Positions 61,275 through 64,000 of a stretch of 64,000 nucleotides of DNA are shown here, one piece after another. Location of the stretch: assembly GCF_037038585.1 (NCBI RefSeq), contig NC_092525.1:26996367-27060366 (forward strand). Direction: 5' to 3'. How positions within the stretch are numbered: position 1 is the stretch's first letter; each line of letters opens with the position of its first letter. A program made the translations under genes and the position numbers. The notes under the pieces are model-generated. The model was not told the origin of the DNA and searched no databases. It was given only the letters and a program-made list of their open reading frames with translations. This DNA is from Patagioenas fasciata (Eukaryota > Chordata > Aves > Columbiformes > Columbidae).

Positions 61275-62341
61275 GTAATTATATTAAGGATCAGTTTTAA
61301 TATGCATGTTTTTAATGTATGTGTACAGATTGCCGTGGTGTTCACAAATACAGCGAACATTTTAGCTAACAGGATTTGGTGGCGTACAATCCCCTTTAAG
61401 AAGCAGCAAAGTACTCTTTCCTCATGTTAATCTTCATCTCATAGATCATGATTAGATGTTGTTATCTATTACCAAAAACTCATTTGAATTGTTGTGGTGT
61501 GATCACTTGCAAATTTTCCTGACCTGAACAAGCCTAGAATCCATTTATGCCCATGCACGGATTACAAACATAATAAGGAGCTAAGAACAGAATTTAGCCT
61601 GAAGAGCTTGTATTGCTGAGGAAATGATGCCGAGATAAAGATCTGGGGAAAGTGGACAGATAGTTAAGTGTAAAATTGCTTTTTGTACCTGGGTGCAAAG
61701 GCACAGTCTTCCATCAGTGAATTCTGGAATTTAAAAATCCACCTCAGGTAGCTCTTGAGATCTGTTAATGAGTACAGAGTCACGGTAGCTTAAACATTCA
61801 TACAATAGTGCTATCATTGGCTCTGCAAGAGCTAGGAATAGATTTTCATTGCATGGCTTTTATGCATTTTTTCATTTATATGCTTTAAAACGTATAAAAA
61901 ACTGATTTAAATATTTTAATCATTGCTAACTAATTTAGGATATGATAAAACTACTATTTTCTAGCTGAAAATTCAGTTGATGGGTTTGGGGAAGAAAAAA
62001 AAAATCAGGAAAACTTATTGCAGAAGAAGAATATTTATTTTTGCTGAAAAGATTGCTTGCTTTTGATTTTGTGGCTCTTTTTCAGGTTTTTTGTTATATT
62101 ATTTCTTTCCTTCCCTAGTTATTTTTGTCATTCTCCATTCCTTTAATTAGTACCCATATGGGAACTCTGGAAGAGGTAAAGCTGAAAGGAAGTGACTGGG
62201 TTTTAATCTAAATAAGGAAACCAATGAAAAATTTTTAAGTTGTTGGAAATCATTATTTCAGATTGTTTCAGACAGCTTTTCTACTATGGATTTGATTTGA
62301 ATACTAAACTGTAATAACTAGAGTTTTGTTCTTCCTGGCAG
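61275..62341 (+). other. CAMSAP2: CAMSAP2 intron (1.07 kb)
   Basis: Phase-1 intron of 1,067 nt from GTAATT to CCTGGCAG. AT-rich; nothing else was recognised in it. Confidence 0.9.
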
Positions 62342-62435
62342 CTGAACCCACAAAAGATACAGCTTCTGCTCACAGCTTGAATGCTAACAGAAGAAATTAT
62401 GTGGATGGCCCATCTGGTTCTGACTTCGGAGCCAG
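62342..62435 (+). CDS. CAMSAP2: CAMSAP2 coding exon (after the CH domain)
   Basis: Internal exon of 94 nt: two bases completing a split Ala codon (G+CT), 30 codons, and two bases of the next codon. The peptide is (A)EPTKDTASAHSLNANRRNYV followed by DGPSGSDFGA. The acceptor is TTCTTCCTGGCAG and the donor CCAG|GTAACG at 62436. The AEPxKD start matches the CAMSAP2 segment just after the CH domain; the rest is Ser/Ala/Asn-rich and divergent from mammals, as expected for the start of the disordered region. The call relies on its frame match to the preceding exon, the AEP motif and good splice sites. Its low conservation makes it slightly less certain than the CH exons. Confidence 0.88.
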
Positions 62436-64000
62436 GTAACGTCAGAGAATCACTAGTACTGTTTCACAATCTTCTTCGCATTAAAAATCAAACAGTCTTT
62501 TATTTCATTTTGTTGCCTTTTTGCAATGCTCAAGGAGCAAGTTACCCAATGTAATCTGTAGAATTTGGTGGAAGATCCCGTAGGTTCACTGTTTCCCCGC
62601 TGCCCCGTTGCGCGGCAGGCAGCACGTTCACGTTTGCGCTGTTGGTGTTTGCCGCTCGGCCAGCGCGCTGCTGTCTCACCAGTTTCCAAAACAACCCTTA
62701 CTATTCAGCAGGGAAGTGTCACACGGCTTCCTTGTCCTCCTCAGCTTCACGAGGGGCTGCCGACCAAGTCTGCTCTGAAAGGGCTATTTTTCTGGAATTC
62801 ACAGCCAATTTTCAAAAAATGGTAAAGGAAGTAAACTAAGATAACAGCAAGAAAACTACTGAGTGAGCATTTTAATTTGATCTGATTATGTTACTTAAGT
62901 ACCACAAAGGTCAAATAGGTAAAAATAAATACTTACAATGAACTTCCCAAGTCTTGTGAGCATCAAGAATGAAAAGCTAACTGCTTTATTAAATATGTTT
63001 TGCATTATTTCTAATTTTTTTAAATACATGTGAAACATTATTTTTAGTATTACTGCTACATGTTTGGAAGCGATATAAAGCATCCTGTTTCCCCTGTGTT
63101 CGCTGGCTGATCATACATTTGATAAGAGGCAGAAATTGCATGTTAGGCCTGTGATCTGAATGGAGTGGATGAGGAGTGGCATTGCGTTATATTTTATATT
63201 TGGGGGCAAAGGTTTACTCGTTGTATTTGAGCTGATACAGAGGAGAAGGACAAAATTAGCATTTTAGTTGGATATTCAGCAAATTGTTGGTTGCCAATCA
63301 AGCTAACTAATTCCATTCAGCCTTTTCTGTTGTTTTTCAATGAGGTTTGTGCGCAGGGAGTGTTTGGTTGATTTGGGGTTTTTAAATTTTTTTTTTAGCC
63401 ATTAGGAATCGATGCTGACTTTGGTCAGGAAGTAGTATTTCTTACTATCATTAAATGCTATGATTCTGAATCTCTTTTTCCTGTGTGTATCTGAAGTGTT
63501 TCCCTTGTAGACAATGAGGTTATTTTAGTGTAAACTGAGCATATAAGCCAGGAGAAAAGGAAACAGTAGTTTAGAAGATCTCTTTTGGAACAGGGACTTC
63601 CAAGGCCATTTGCACTTTGCAAAGCCACTGCAGGCAGTCCAGCAAACACTTGTAACTATGACTGTCCAACAGAACAAAGAAAGCTTTGCAGTAAAAATCA
63701 CTATTTTTATGTGGCTTCCAACCTGATATCCCCCTTTAAGTGCTCTTCATGAAAAAAACTTCAGTGACTTATCTTTTAGATTTTCTATGAAGGTAATAAA
63801 TCATAATGTCAGTTATACTTAAAAACAAACTAGACTTAAGGAACAGAGTTCTGTGCCATTCTTTCTCTTGTGCTGTAACGATCACTGTGGAGGAGATTTT
63901 TCCTTACATTTAAAGAAAGCTAGTAGGTGAATACTGAAGAAAACACAAGTCTGTCTGTGGTCTTGACTGTGTTTTACTCAGATCTTTTTAGATCCCTGCA
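62436..64000 (+). other. CAMSAP2: CAMSAP2 next intron, 5' part
   Basis: Begins with donor GTAACG and runs to the window edge. A GC-richer patch at 62565-62770 opens 86- and 65-codon frames without recognisable content. No further CAMSAP2 exon was found; the next exon must supply the base completing the AG-split codon. Confidence 0.8.

Noticed and set aside
1..64000. tRNA, rRNA, CRISPR array, bacterial operon features or intact retrovirus
   Set aside because: Looked for by eye. No cloverleaf with A/B box, no spaced identical repeats, no gag/pol/env-like long frames and no paired LTRs were seen.

Overview
This 64 kb window is intronic-dominated vertebrate DNA carrying eight consecutive internal exons of one gene on the plus strand. 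The encoded peptides match calmodulin-regulated spectrin-associated protein 2 (CAMSAP2), a microtubule minus-end binding and stabilising protein. The introns are AT-rich and their interspersed repeats look like CR1-type LINE remnants. I see no mammalian SINE or L1-like sequence. Together this suggests a sauropsid, most likely a bird; the species cannot be fixed from the sequence alone.

Layout: positions 1-7464 are the 3' part of an upstream intron. The exon holding the usual CAMSAP2 start codon was not found and probably lies outside the window. Exons lie at 7465-7724, 37788-37949, 38576-38659, 45160-45192 (an 11-codon microexon), 48951-49092, 51836-51975, 61181-61274 and 62342-62435. All have AG acceptors and GT donors and join in a single open frame of about 335 complete codons. 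The rest, 62436-64000, is the start of the next intron. The segment covers the N-terminal region and the calponin-homology (CH) domain. The central coiled coils and the C-terminal CKK microtubule-binding domain must lie downstream.

Introns: the largest is about 30 kb (7725-37787). It holds CR1 remnants, G/T-rich tracts, microsatellites, a diverged repeat pair (28.7 and 29.4 kb) and a GC-rich patch near 36 kb. Other recognisable CR1 remnants lie at 4.3 kb and 50.6-51.3 kb. I found no second gene, tRNA, rRNA, CRISPR array or intact mobile element. Most open frames in the window are chance frames.

The most interesting signals concern splicing. The SPSKWFWKLVP microexon follows a very long pyrimidine tract. 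There is a possible unlisted 36-nt in-frame exon at 40761-40796. There are weaker in-frame cryptic exon candidates near 53.9 kb. Nothing here supports a wholly new biological system.
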